DNA from: Rhizophagus clarus
Taxonomy: Eukaryota > Glomeromycota > Glomeromycetes > Glomerales > Glomeraceae
Reading direction: 5' to 3'
DNA: 64,000 nucleotides
NCBI GenBank assembly: GCA_015698045.1
Contig: BLAL01000043.1
Span: forward strand, 248,001 to 312,000
Below the pieces are notes generated by a model, which saw nothing but the letters and a program-made list of their open reading frames with translations, was not told where the DNA came from and made no database searches. Position numbers and translations under genes: made by a program. Position 1 is the first letter of the stretch, and each line of letters starts with the position of its first letter. Shown one piece after another: positions 10,601 through 21,545 of this stretch.

Positions 10601-13311
10601 ACAGGGAGAATAGTGGATGTAGTGGTTAAAGGCAAAGAATTTGATATCAAGACATATTTCTGATGGTTAGCAGAAGTATTATTCAACAAGTAAAACTCTT
10701 CTGTGATTGATAACATGTGCTCCAGTCCAGCCTTCGATGAAGAAATAAGAGTAGAATCATCCATAAAGACCAGGTTGTTAATAGAGATATCGGGAATAGA
10801 GACCGCATCAGTGGAAAGTAATGATGGGGAATGTAAGATGTAAGGATCCAGCATCTCATTTTTCAAAACAGTCAGAAGAGGATCGATGTAAATAACCCAT
10901 AGGAGTGGGGAAATCACTTCGCCTTGGTCTATGCCAATGCGAACCCGATAGGAAGAAGTCTCACCGTGAGCAGTAAACACCCAATTTGAATGGTTCATAA
11001 AAAGAGATAAGATAAGCATGATAGTAATCGCGGGTAGACGTATGCGTTCCAAAGCAAATTTCAACATAGTAAGGTTGACAGAATCAAATACTTTGGAGAT
11101 GTCTTGCGATAAAATCCAGAGAGGAGAGTTGTTGTGATTGGCATCATGAATGATGGACTCAAGAGTGATGATTAGATCACGGCAGGTTCCTCCTGGTAGC
11201 CCTGCAAAATTGCCACCTTTAAGAACATTGTGAGCAGCCAGGATGGTAGACAAGCGGTTGTAAAAAAGCTTGACAAAGACTTTTCAGATAACTTCCAGAA
11301 GCGTGATGGGAAAGGTATTTTTCAATTGGCATTGCCATTCGTGCAGCTTGGGGATGGGAAACACCATAGCTTGCCGCCAAAGATCGGGAATGTCAGCAGA
11401 AGTAAAACATTTGCGGATCAGAATTAAAAGTAAAGAGTTGGTGATGGGTCCCAAATGTTTGAGCATTTCATAGGTAATCATGGAAGGGCTGGGAGCTTTG
11501 CCATTGGGTATAGAAGAAACTGTAGAGAGCCATTCCTCTAATGAAGGGGGAGACAATAGGGAACTATAGATATCAGGAGAAACTGAGTCCATGGGTGAAT
11601 ACTCAGAGCGCCAGCGATTGGGTAAAGCTGATATATGCGAAGGCGGAGAGGATTTAATAGGAACAGCATTTTGAAAGTGATTAACCACAGCATCGGAAAC
11701 GTCCTTTGGATCCGTCAACAACTGAGGAGCGATAGGATGATCAATAAAGACGCGATTCAGCACGATGCGACGACGTGAGTGAGAAAGCGCTGAGTTGATA
11801 AATGAAGAGATGTCAGTATCAAAATTTTGATCACGAGATGCAAGATGGGCCTTGATAGAAAAATCCTGAAACTCTTTTTCTTTCAAAAGATGTAAGCCTC
11901 TTAATAATTTAGAGGCATGTGAAAGGGTACGAAATAAATAATTAAAATTATCTGTCCGACAAGAAAGTAAAGATGAAGGTAAAACAGGGGCGGAAGAAAA
12001 AATGGATTGGTTCAGATTAAATATATTATTTAATCTAATCAAATAGTTAGACCATTTACGGTCATGGGAGGAAGAAAGGGTATGCGGGTGTTTACGTAAT
12101 AATCTAATAGAGTGAAGAACGCGATTGAGGAAGCGGTAATGCTGTATCAGAGTTTCTAAATCTTTAGGGAGTTTAGGGGTATGGTCATTGCCAACTGTAT
12201 GTGTGGGTAGGATAGCATTGGTGCCAGCGATAATATTAGTGTGTAAATATTCACACATACGATTAACGTTCCAAGAGGCAAATATAATGGAAGAAATGTT
12301 ACATAGCTTGTCAATATGAGCAGAAAAGTCCTCCCATTGCGAGGGGGTAACCGAATCAAAAGAAAATATACGACGAGAATGTCATTGGAGCTGCCGAGCA
12401 CATGCTAACTTGAGAGAAGAAGATAAAAAGGAAAAATTGTAATAGGTAATAATAGGATTATGATCAGAAAGGTTAAGATCACGCGCGTCAAAAATGACAG
12501 AGGTAAGTAAAAACCGTTTAAGAAGGGGACAAGACCAAATATAATCAATACGGAAAACAACCTCCGCACGATGATAGGTACCCAAAGAGGCAGAAGAAAA
12601 ATTGATAGGGGTAAAATCAACATATCCATTTGTTAAGAGAAAATTAAAAAGGCGACGGATACGTTTGGAAGCAATTTGAGGTTGGTTGAAGAATAACGGG
12701 TAGAACTGATCTAAGTGCATATTAAAGTCACCACAAATAGCGTGATGGAAACCTAGTCGTTTGGCATCCGACAAGGCGAGAATAAGAAGGTCAATAGTTT
12801 CATCGCGCAAAGATTGATCAGAAGTGGGAGGGATATAAACAACAAAAATACGAAGCTTAACGTTTTCTTTGAAGTACAGGTCAACAGAAAGCAATCGTAA
12901 AGAAAGTGAGGTATAAGTGTGAATATGAGAAGCCAAAGAATTTTCAATAAAGAGGGAAACACCCCCAGAAGAACGAATATGTTGGGAGGTGTCCAAAACT
13001 GAAGAAAAAACAGTGTAATTAGAAAGTTGTTTAGACAAAAAATAGATTTGTTTAGGATGTATATGAGTGTCAATGACACCACCGAAAGAGATGTGTTTAA
13101 GGGAAAAGAAATCATTTAATAGCTCGATCTTATTCTGTGAAAACATCTTAAGACCATTAATGTTAAGAGAGGAAATATTAAAGGAATTGCAGGCGGAGGG
13201 CGATGGAGAGGTAGAAGAAAATAAAGAATCTTGTAAGGTAAGGTCATCTATATCTATGGGGTTGGGGGGATTGCGAACGAAAGAATCGTAATCAAAATTA
13301 TTGTCCGTCAT
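7675..13311 (-). pseudogene. LINE ORF2 (EEP endonuclease, RT, RNase H) of unit C, three stops
   Basis: Collinear with ORF2 of unit D from MTDNNFDYDSF at 13311 to GRLTVLLNNSFCRMGCRFL at 7675, so it shows the normal C-terminus that D lacks. Endonuclease motifs GDFNMHL and SDHNP, the RT box VFMDDSTL and RNase H YYTDGSL are all visible. Three nonsense codons break it: TGA at 12382 (CGA in D), TGA at 11284 (CGG in D) and TAG at 10504 (TGG in D). All are explained by C-to-T or G-to-A transitions. One catalytic-region change is RT motif KAFDSV to KVFDSV. No functional protein is expected. Confidence 0.92.
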
Positions 13312-13360
13312 TATAGCACTATGATAAAATCAGACGGGGAAAGTATAAGAAGAAGGGTAG

Positions 13361-15486
13361 TTAATTAGAACCAGCTGTATTAGCTGAGTCCGAGGAAAAG
13401 GAAGAAGAAGCAATTGATCTGATAAAACCGCTAATAGAGTTAGCAAGCATATCCAACTTGTTTTTGATAGCCGAATGCTTCGCATTAATGGCTTGAATTT
13501 CATCGTGAGTTTGGGTGGAGGAGGGAGCCATATGAGAAGTAGAAGATAATGAGGAAATATTAGGGATATCAACAGGAGCGGAGATGGGAGCTCTAACTGG
13601 TCGTGAAGGGATGAAACCAGGAGATAGGGGGTTGAGAGTCATTTGTACGGGCGAAGCAGCTGGTCGGGAGGATATCTGCTTGACAGTAGAATCAGGTATA
13701 GCCAGTGCGTCTACAAGCATAGCCGAAGTCTGATTGGTGGCTGGGATGTCAGGTGGGGGTAGCAAACCGAGGTGTTATTTGATACGAGTCATACGTCTAT
13801 CGTTGAGCTCTAAGGCTGTGATACGATCACGGACGTCAGCCATATCTTGTTGGAGAGATTTCAACAAGGATAAAATATTAGCAGCCTCGTGAGGAGACAT
13901 AGTAGTAGCTTGATTAGATGGTGAAAGAGAAGGAGGGGAACGCAGGACCGTAGAAAAAGAGACTGAACAGTCACGTTTATCATTGGATTTAGATCAATCC
14001 CGGTGAGAATTGTTAATAGTTCGGTTGTTAGCCAAGGGTTTTTGTGGCTGGGAGGATTGAGAATTGCCAGGACCTTTTGAGTGCGAGCGTGAACGAGAAC
14101 CTGAGCGTGAACGTTCTTTAGGTCTGGCAGGTTGGTTGATATTGAATCGTTCTTTAAGTGCAGCCACCGGGTTCCTTCCCCTAGTACGACTTCGATCTTG
14201 GCGGCTTGGACACTGATTGGGGGCACAGCCTAATTTACCACATCTGTGGCACAGTTTATTAGTATTATCTGGGAGGTTCCATTGCAATGTATGGCTTCAG
14301 AAACCAATGATCTGTTCCATAGCGGCATCCATAGTTTCTTGGGAATTGAACGTGACATAAGCCCATCGCTTGGGCTTGTAGGAGTTTAAGGAGAGAGGAA
14401 CGTTGACGGCTTTAGCACCAAGGTCTCTAGTGAGGGGAGCCAGGTCAATATCTTTGGTGTTAGGAGGTAATTGTGTGAGCGTAGCAACAAATGTTCTGCA
14501 TGATGATTTTTGGTCAACTGTGTAATGACACGCGGTCACCCTGAGGCAGGTGGAGAAGCAGTAAACGGCCCATTGGGTGTCAAAGCGAGCAATAGAAAGG
14601 GCAGAATCGTAAACAATTCTGGCTTGTTGTACTTTGGCATTTTTCCTGGAGTAAACTCGACAGGATTGAATGTTACCAAATTTCTTGAAATAAGACATGA
14701 TGTTGTCTTTGGTTAGGAAGAAAGGAATATCAGTAACCTGGATGGCTCGGAGATCCTCATCACTCCGGAGTTGCCTTGGATCGTGGGCATGGAATACAAG
14801 GTCTGGGAACTGTTGATGAGCAGCACCAACACATGCGTCACGTGCCTCCATAGTATGGAAATGAATAACGAGGCGTTTGGCGTCACTAGAACCAGTCATT
14901 CTTGCTTTGCCGGTGTACAATTCGTACATTTCTAGAAAGGTATTATTGACGGCATCAATCAATGCCTTATTTGTAGGGAAGTTCTTTAAAGTTTCAGGGG
15001 CAGAGTTGGGGCAGCCGCAGCTTGAAAATCATTTCTGTCGATGGAGAAGGTTGGTGACTGAACAAGGAATTGATCAATCGGGGGATCATCATCAGTAGCC
15101 TTATCAGGCGACGCATTAGAGGGGGATGCAGGAGTCATTGTTTTAACATGCATGGACGCGTTGAGACCATCAGACGCGTTATCAGTAGACGCAGAAAGAG
15201 CCGCAGCCATACTCGGATGGGAGGAGAGAGAAGTTGAAGCAGTATTATTTTCTTTAGAAGGAGAAGAGGGACCTTCCACTTCAACGTCAACCGCTGGGCC
15301 GGCAATGTCATCTTCATTCATAGCTTGTTCAGAGATAGTTCGAGAGCGTTTTTGCTGGACAGTGTTTTCACCGTCAGAACCAGAGTTATCAGAGTTATTA
15401 TTGTTATTTCATCATTCTTGGCGGCTGGCTTTCCTACTATTAGGATTAAAGGAGCCACGGCCTCGTCTAGCAACGTTGTTAGGCAT
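13361..15486 (-). pseudogene. LINE ORF1 of unit C, broken
   Basis: It starts at the ATG at 15486, equivalent to the start of ORF1 in unit D, and stops at 13361. Early in the frame (near 15410) two consecutive TGA codons replace the arginine-rich QERRNNN stretch, and further stops and frame changes separate the central RRM-like part (14297-14962) from the zinc-knuckle part (KLCHRCGKLGCAPNQC) and the serine/proline-rich C-terminus. The same domains as in D are recognisable. Confidence 0.85.
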
Positions 15487-15589
15487 ATTCGAGGACTTTT
15501 AGGTAGGGAAAACTATAAGTTTTTATGTAAAAAGTATTAGCTGAAAAAATGGACAGAGTGATCAGTGGAAAAAGGTGCGCAGATCGTTA

Positions 15590-15603
15590 GAATTTAAATT
15601 CAA
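15590..15603. repeat. LINE target 14-mer, copy 4 (C/D junction)
   Basis: GAATTTAAATTCAA exactly between the 5' end of unit C and the 3' end of unit D. Confidence 0.92.
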
Positions 15604-15943
15604 GGCAAACGCGGCATAGTAGCCTTTATTTTTATTAATCATTATTAACTCGATACAATTTACATAAAATAAAAAGAAACAAAAGAAAATAAAACTAACT
15701 AAAAACAAAACTATATAGTCTCCTAAGTAAAAATAAAGTAACATAATTAAACAAAAAAGAATAATCGCATTACACTAAATTTCCTTAGATCTTCCCCCTT
15801 GATATATTCCAACCAAAGTAGAAGCAACTATGCTAACAAAATAACGAATAACATGCCCACTATAAAAATCGACATCCCATCCTGCAAAAGCTGTTATTAA
15901 GTAGCACCGTTAGACGACCCATAAAACCCGACAAATGTTTGAA

Positions 15944-18900
15944 CTATGGCAAACCTTGAGTCATCGAGCTCTTGATCCAATCAACTTCGGAGTCACGTGA
16001 AGTCACGAGATGGGTCGGAGAAGGTAACGAGGAGAAAGGCACATACGACGTGGCAGGCAAATTAGATGGCCGAGGAGTAGTCTTCAATTTGAGGGTAATG
16101 TTCATCGCGTCTTCCCATTTACTCTTGTCATAAGTACGCGGATTCCAAATGCGTGTCCTAAGCTTTCGGATGAAATTATTATGTAGCGCAGCTACAACCT
16201 TCATAGCAGACGGCCTGGGAATGGATAACTCGACAAGCAAGTCAATAAACATGGCAGGTAAACAACCCCGGATGAGCGCGTAGGAGGACCAGTTAGAAGA
16301 AGAAATGGTCCAACAAGAAAGAGAAGAGAGCTTCCTGAGCAAGGGTGTAGGATCTTGATCAGCCATTTCACCAGCTTCACGAAGCTTAGAGAATAGGTGA
16401 TTTTGATAAGATTGCAATATTTGATGCATGACAGAACGGCGTTTAGAACAGAGGATCAAGTGCATCAAATCCTCCATACGATCATGACACGAACGGCATG
16501 TAAGAAGATCAATGTAGAGATCGGGACGGGTGACTTTTAACTTTTCCAGGAGAGGCAAGTCATCGAGGAAGAGTTTAAACTTGAAAGTGTAATGTCTTGC
16601 GGCGTGAGAGGCCTGGAAAGAAGCATCATAAGCCGGGGAAAAGTTAAGAGTAAACCAGGTAAGTTCCCAGTCCACTACATAGTCGTCTTTGTTATACAGG
16701 CAATAGACAAATTGAAAACGTTTGAGAGATAAAAGGTCCTTCAAAAAGGTGGCCTGAAAATGGAGCTTGAAAAGCCGCCTGGGATTAGATTCACAAACCA
16801 CATTGTCATATACCAGACGGACAGGATGCGAGGAAGTATAAGCGTCCACTGGCAAAAGAGGAGCTGTATCAGAATGATGAGCGGAATTCGCAAGAGAATC
16901 AGCAAATTCGTTCCAGTAGTTGCCATCATGACCTTTGACTTTGACGGGAGAGACCGCGAGACTTTTGGATTGAACAAGTCGCTCAATAGAAGCCCACAGC
17001 TCGAAGTTAGTAGTTTTGTAAAACAAACGACTATTAGAGTAGGAAGAAGATGCACATAGTCTCAAACCATCAATGGCAGCTTGGGAGTCCGTGTAAATAG
17101 TGACAGTAGAGTCAGCCGGAGTGACGCATAAAGCAGCGTAAATTGCAGCAGCTTCAGCTCTGGTAGAAGAAGGCCAGTTCCGTATAGTACCGTGTGCATA
17201 TGTAGCAACAGAGTTAAGATAACCAGCGTCGGGAATTATTTGGACCCAAGACCAACCCATCGAGACTTCAGGTGTTCCGAGGTTAATCAAAGAACCATCG
17301 GTGTAGTAACGATAATGAGAGCCTGACGGGAGGGGAACTGATGAAGAAAACGAAAATTGATTATCCATAGAGAGAGACACGATAAGGTCATCCGCAATAA
17401 CAGAAAGAGAGGAGGAAAAGTCTGGCAAAACATCAAGACGCCGATAATAAGGAGTAACAATGATACTAAGATCAGCCCAAGTATGAGGAGAAAGGACTTC
17501 TGAAGTGGATTGACGAATGCGTTCACAATTTGTAGGCAAAATCATGGATCGCAACAAAGAAATCTTGAAGGTGCAGCGAGGCGGAACAGCAGAATATTTA
17601 TTAGCCGAAGGAAACGGAACATGTGCGTCACAGCCTGGACAGGGACGAAGGCGGACAACATCACCCGGAGAAGAGAGACAATCAGATATCCAATGGACAA
17701 TCACACAGGTATCTTTCTTGGGCTGGACGCTAAGTTGTTTGCCAAAGAGAGGAGCACCGTTGCCATCAAGCGTGACGAGCCAATGACGATTCTTTTGCAT
17801 TGTAGTGGCACCGGGAAGTAAAACAATAGAAGAAGCAACAGAAGGAGGGCGTACATACTGATCTAACAATTGATCATGAGAGCCAGGAAGGGTCGTATGG
17901 GCCTTGATGTCCAGGTACCATTTATGAGGGAGTGATCGACCACGCTTATCCTCGAGTTGGGCAATATAAGCAGTGCGATAAGCAGTCCAGGAAATGAGAT
18001 GAGAGCCAGAGGGCGCAATTAATTGTGATAAGTAAAAGAGGTGACGTTTCCGGAGAACCTTGAGGCAAGCTTTAAAAACTTGTGGGCTCATACATAAATA
18101 TAAAGGAGTATGACCAGGGAGAGTAAGGTCCGGCAACGTAGAAGAGAACTGAGTGTGTTGCAAGCGGAAGGGGGTAGAAACCATAGAAGCAATAGTGCAC
18201 GCGATATAATCACACTTAAAAATATTCATGTTGGACCATAAGGACCAATCAGTTACCATCAAAGGAGAAATGGGGATTAAAAACCTAAATTGTATCAGCA
18301 TTAATCTATAAACAAATAAACACCGAATAAGAGATGTAGAAGAATTAGCCATCAAAAATAAATTATGAACATGACATTGTATTAAATGAGAAGATAAATT
18401 AATCAGTCCCAAAGCTTGGGAGAGATAAAGTATAGGGTTGGGGAGAGAACGGGAAAAATTAGCCTTATGTTTAACGAGTGATCGAACGGATCGTGTAGCA
18501 GCATAACAATCCGACGCTGAAAGATGGGTGACTTGCATACGGTACTCGAGTTTAGGAATGAGCACCGAATTATAAAGGTACACCACTTGTTTAGCAGAAA
18601 GCCTGGCCGGACGAAGAGTGGCGGCGAACGAATTACATTCACTGGCGATTTGTTTTTTGACAAAATCACGAGAGCCTTTGATATTAAACCATACCCCTAA
18701 AAAGCGAAAAGAAGAAGTAATAGAAAGAGGAGTAACGGAGATGGAAGAAATATCGTTCAAAGACGATAAGGATAAGTGAAATTCCACAGGGAGAATGGTG
18801 GATGTGGTGGTTAAAGGCAATGAGTTTGATATTAAGACATATTTCTGATGGTTGGCAGAAGTATTGTTCAATGAATAGAATTCTTCTGTAATTGATAACA

Positions 18901-21496
18901 TATGTTCCAGTCCAGCCTTCGATGTAGAAATAAGAGTAGAATCATCCATAAAGACCAGATTGTTGATAGAAATATCAGGAATAGTGACCGTAGCAGCGGA
19001 GGATAATGAAGGGGATCGTAATACATAAGGATCCAACATCTCAGATTTCAAAACAGTCAAAAGAGGGTCAATGTAAATGACCCATAAGAGCGGGGAAATC
19101 ACTTCGCCTTGGTCGATACCGATGCGAACCCGGTAGGAAGAAGTCTCACCGTGGGCAGTAAACACCCGATTAGAACGGTTCATAAAAAGAGATAAAATAA
19201 GCATGATAGCAGTCGCAGGGAGACGAATGCGTTCCAGAGCGAATTTCAGCATAGTCAAATTGACAGAGTCAAAGGCTTTAGAGATGTCTTGCGATAAAAT
19301 CCAGAGAGGAGAATTGGTGTGATTGGCATCATGAATGATGGACTCAAGGGTGATGATTGGATCACGGCAGGTACCTCCTGGGAGCCCCGCAAAATTGCCA
19401 CCTTTAAGAACATTATGGGCAGCAAGAACGGTAGACAAACGGTTGTAAAAAAGCTTGACAAAGGACTTCCGGATAACTTCCAGAAGTGTAATGGGACGGG
19501 TATTTTTTAATTGACAGCGCCATTCGTGCGGCTTGGGGATGGGGAAAACCATAGCTTGCCGCCAGAGATCAGGAATGTCAGCAATAGCAAAACATTTACG
19601 GATCAGTATCAAAAGTAGAGAGTTGGCGGTAGGTCCCAAATGTTTGAGCATTTCATAGGTAATCATGGAAGGGCCGGGAGCTTTGCCATTGGGCATAGAA
19701 GAAACCGTAGAGAGCCATTCCTCTAAGGAAGGGGGAGATAAGAGAGAATTATAAATATCAGGAGAAACTGAGTCCATGGGTGAATATGCAGAGCGCCATC
19801 GATCAGGCAAAGCTGATATACGCGGAGGTGGGGAGGATTTGATAGGAACAGCATTTTGAAAATGTTTAACCACAGCATCAGAGACGTCCTTTGGATCCGT
19901 CAACAATCGAGGAGTAGTAGGATGATCGATAAAAACACGATCTAACACAATGCGACGACGTGAGCGAGAAAGCGCTGAGCTTATAAATGAAGAAATGTCA
20001 GTATCAAAATTCTGGTCGCGAGACGCCAAATGAGCCTTGATAGAAGAGTCCTGAAATTCTTTTTCTTTCAAAAGATGCAAGCCTCGTAACAAGGAAGAGG
20101 CACGTGAAAGAGTACTGTATAAAGAGTTAAAATTATCCGCCCGACAAGAAAGTAAAGATGAAGGTAAAACAGGGACGACAGAAAAAACGGATTTGTACAA
20201 ATTAAATATATTATTTAATCTAATTAGATAACCAGACCATTTACGGTCATGGGAAGAAGAAAGGGTATGTGGGTGTTTACGTAATAATCTAACAGAGTGA
20301 AGAACACGATTAAGGAAGCGATAATGCTGTATTAGGGTTTCTAAATCTTTAGGGAGTTTTGGGGTATGATCATTACCAACAGTTCGTGCGGGTAAGAAAG
20401 CATTGGCACCAGCAATAATGTTGGTGTGTAAATATTCACACATACGGTTGACGTGCCAAGAAGTAAATACAGCAGGAGAGATATTGCACAAATTGTCAAT
20501 ATGAGCAGAAAAGTCCTCCCATTGCGAGGGAGTAACCGAGTCAAAGGAGAAAATACGACGAGAACGTCGTTGAAGCTGCCGAGCACGAGCTGGCTTGAGA
20601 GAAGAAGATAAAAAGGAAGAATCGTAATAAGTAATAACAGGATTATGATCAGAAAGGTTAAGATCACGCGCGTCAAAAATGACAGAGGTGAGTAAAAAAC
20701 GTTTGAGAAGGGGACAAGACCAGACATAATCAATGCGGGAAATGATATCCGCACGATGAAAGGTGCCCAAAGAAGAAGAGGAAAAATTAACAGGGGTAAA
20801 GTCAACATATCCATTTGTCAAAAGAAAATTAAAAAGACGATGGATACGTTTGGAGGCGATCTGAGGTTGATTGAAAAATATAGGGTAGAATTGATCAAGG
20901 TGCATATTAAAATCGCCACAAACTGCGTGGTGAAAGCCTAATCGTTTAGCATCCGACAAGGCAGAAATAAGGAGGTCGATAGTTTCATCGCGCAAGGATT
21001 GATCGGAAGGAGGAGGGATATAAACAACAAAAATTCGAAGCTTAATGTTACCTTTAAAGTATAGGTCAACAGAAAGCAACCGTGATGAAAGTGAAGTATA
21101 AGTGTGAACATGGGAAGCCAGAGAATTATCAATAAAAAGTGAAACACCTCCGGAAGAACGAACATGTTGGGAGGTATCCAAAATAGAGGAAAAAACAGTA
21201 TAATTAGAAAGTCTTTTAGACAAAAAATGCATTTGTTTAGGATGTATATGGGTGTCAACGACACCACCAAAAGAGATGTGTTTGAGGGAAAATAAATCAT
21301 TTAATAACTCGATCTTATTCTGTGAAAACATCTTAAGACTGTTAATGTTAAGAGAAGAAATATTAAAGGAATTACAAGGGGAAAGCGAAGGAGAAATAGA
21401 AGAAAATAAAGAATCTTGCAAAGTAAGGTCATTAACATCTATGGGGTTGGGGGGATTGCGTACAAAAGAATCGTAATCAAAGTTATTGTCCGTCAT
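15944..21496 (-). CDS. LINE ORF2 polyprotein: endonuclease, reverse transcriptase, RNase H (C-terminally truncated)
   Basis: The 1850-residue frame starts at ATG 21496, 49 nt after the ORF1 stop. Residues ~45-290 are an exonuclease/endonuclease/phosphatase-type nuclease (SLNINSL, GDFNMHL near 193, SDHNPV near 281), which would nick the target. Residues ~600-940 are the RT (GKAPGPS, SQDISKAFDSV, GIDQGEVISPLL, catalytic VFMDDSTL near 848, FRFLGVWF). Residues ~1390-1540 are RNase H with Asp in YYTDGSL, Glu in RAEAAAI, Asp in YTDSQAA and Asp in NEFADSLAN. A ~300-residue C-terminal region of unknown function follows. The stop at 15944 is TAG where unit C has TGG (Trp); without it the frame would run to 15860. 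Whether loss of the last 28 residues abolishes activity is unknown. Confidence 0.95.
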   Translation of the reverse strand: MTDNNFDYDSFVRNPPNPIDVNDLTLQDSLFSSISPSLSPCNSFNISSLNINSLKMFSQNKIELLNDLFSLKHISFGGVVDTHIHPKQMHFLSKRLSNYTVFSSILDTSQHVRSSGGVSLFIDNSLASHVHTYTSLSSRLLSVDLYFKGNIKLRIFVVYIPPPSDQSLRDETIDLLISALSDAKRLGFHHAVCGDFNMHLDQFYPIFFNQPQIASKRIHRLFNFLLTNGYVDFTPVNFSSSSLGTFHRADIISRIDYVWSCPLLKRFLLTSVIFDARDLNLSDHNPVITYYDSSFLSSSLKPARARQLQRRSRRIFSFDSVTPSQWEDFSAHIDNLCNISPAVFTSWHVNRMCEYLHTNIIAGANAFLPARTVGNDHTPKLPKDLETLIQHYRFLNRVLHSVRLLRKHPHTLSSSHDRKWSGYLIRLNNIFNLYKSVFSVVPVLPSSLLSCRADNFNSLYSTLSRASSLLRGLHLLKEKEFQDSSIKAHLASRDQNFDTDISSFISSALSRSRRRIVLDRVFIDHPTTPRLLTDPKDVSDAVVKHFQNAVPIKSSPPPRISALPDRWRSAYSPMDSVSPDIYNSLLSPPSLEEWLSTVSSMPNGKAPGPSMITYEMLKHLGPTANSLLLILIRKCFAIADIPDLWRQAMVFPIPKPHEWRCQLKNTRPITLLEVIRKSFVKLFYNRLSTVLAAHNVLKGGNFAGLPGGTCRDPIITLESIIHDANHTNSPLWILSQDISKAFDSVNLTMLKFALERIRLPATAIMLILSLFMNRSNRVFTAHGETSSYRVRIGIDQGEVISPLLWVIYIDPLLTVLKSEMLDPYVLRSPSLSSAATVTIPDISINNLVFMDDSTLISTSKAGLEHMLSITEEFYSLNNTSANHQKYVLISNSLPLTTTSTILPVEFHLSLSSLNDISSISVTPLSITSSFRFLGVWFNIKGSRDFVKKQIASECNSFAATLRPARLSAKQVVYLYNSVLIPKLEYRMQVTHLSASDCYAATRSVRSLVKHKANFSRSLPNPILYLSQALGLINLSSHLIQCHVHNLFLMANSSTSLIRCLFVYRLMLIQFRFLIPISPLMVTDWSLWSNMNIFKCDYIACTIASMVSTPFRLQHTQFSSTLPDLTLPGHTPLYLCMSPQVFKACLKVLRKRHLFYLSQLIAPSGSHLISWTAYRTAYIAQLEDKRGRSLPHKWYLDIKAHTTLPGSHDQLLDQYVRPPSVASSIVLLPGATTMQKNRHWLVTLDGNGAPLFGKQLSVQPKKDTCVIVHWISDCLSSPGDVVRLRPCPGCDAHVPFPSANKYSAVPPRCTFKISLLRSMILPTNCERIRQSTSEVLSPHTWADLSIIVTPYYRRLDVLPDFSSSLSVIADDLIVSLSMDNQFSFSSSVPLPSGSHYRYYTDGSLINLGTPEVSMGWSWVQIIPDAGYLNSVATYAHGTIRNWPSSTRAEAAAIYAALCVTPADSTVTIYTDSQAAIDGLRLCASSSYSNSRLFYKTTNFELWASIERLVQSKSLAVSPVKVKGHDGNYWNEFADSLANSAHHSDTAPLLPVDAYTSSHPVRLVYDNVVCESNPRRLFKLHFQATFLKDLLSLKRFQFVYCLYNKDDYVVDWELTWFTLNFSPAYDASFQASHAARHYTFKFKLFLDDLPLLEKLKVTRPDLYIDLLTCRSCHDRMEDLMHLILCSKRRSVMHQILQSYQNHLFSKLREAGEMADQDPTPLLRKLSSLSCWTISSSNWSSYALIRGCLPAMFIDLLVELSIPRPSAMKVVAALHNNFIRKLRTRIWNPRTYDKSKWEDAMNITLKLKTTPRPSNLPATSYVPFSSLPSPTHLVTSRDSEVDWIKSSMTQGLP

Positions 21497-21545
21497 TATA
21501 GCACTATGATAAAATCAGACGGGGAAAGTATGAGAAGGAGAATAA

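Larger units (their letters stand above)
7415..15589 (-). mobile_element. LINE unit C: full length, inactivated
   Basis: About 8.2 kb with the same organisation as unit D: 5' leader with the CTCTGTCC motif, ORF1, short spacer, ORF2, and a 3' UTR of about 260 nt that ends without a poly(A) tail. Both ORFs carry stops. Sequence similarity to D is high throughout, so C and D are recent members of one family, with C the more decayed. Confidence 0.93.
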
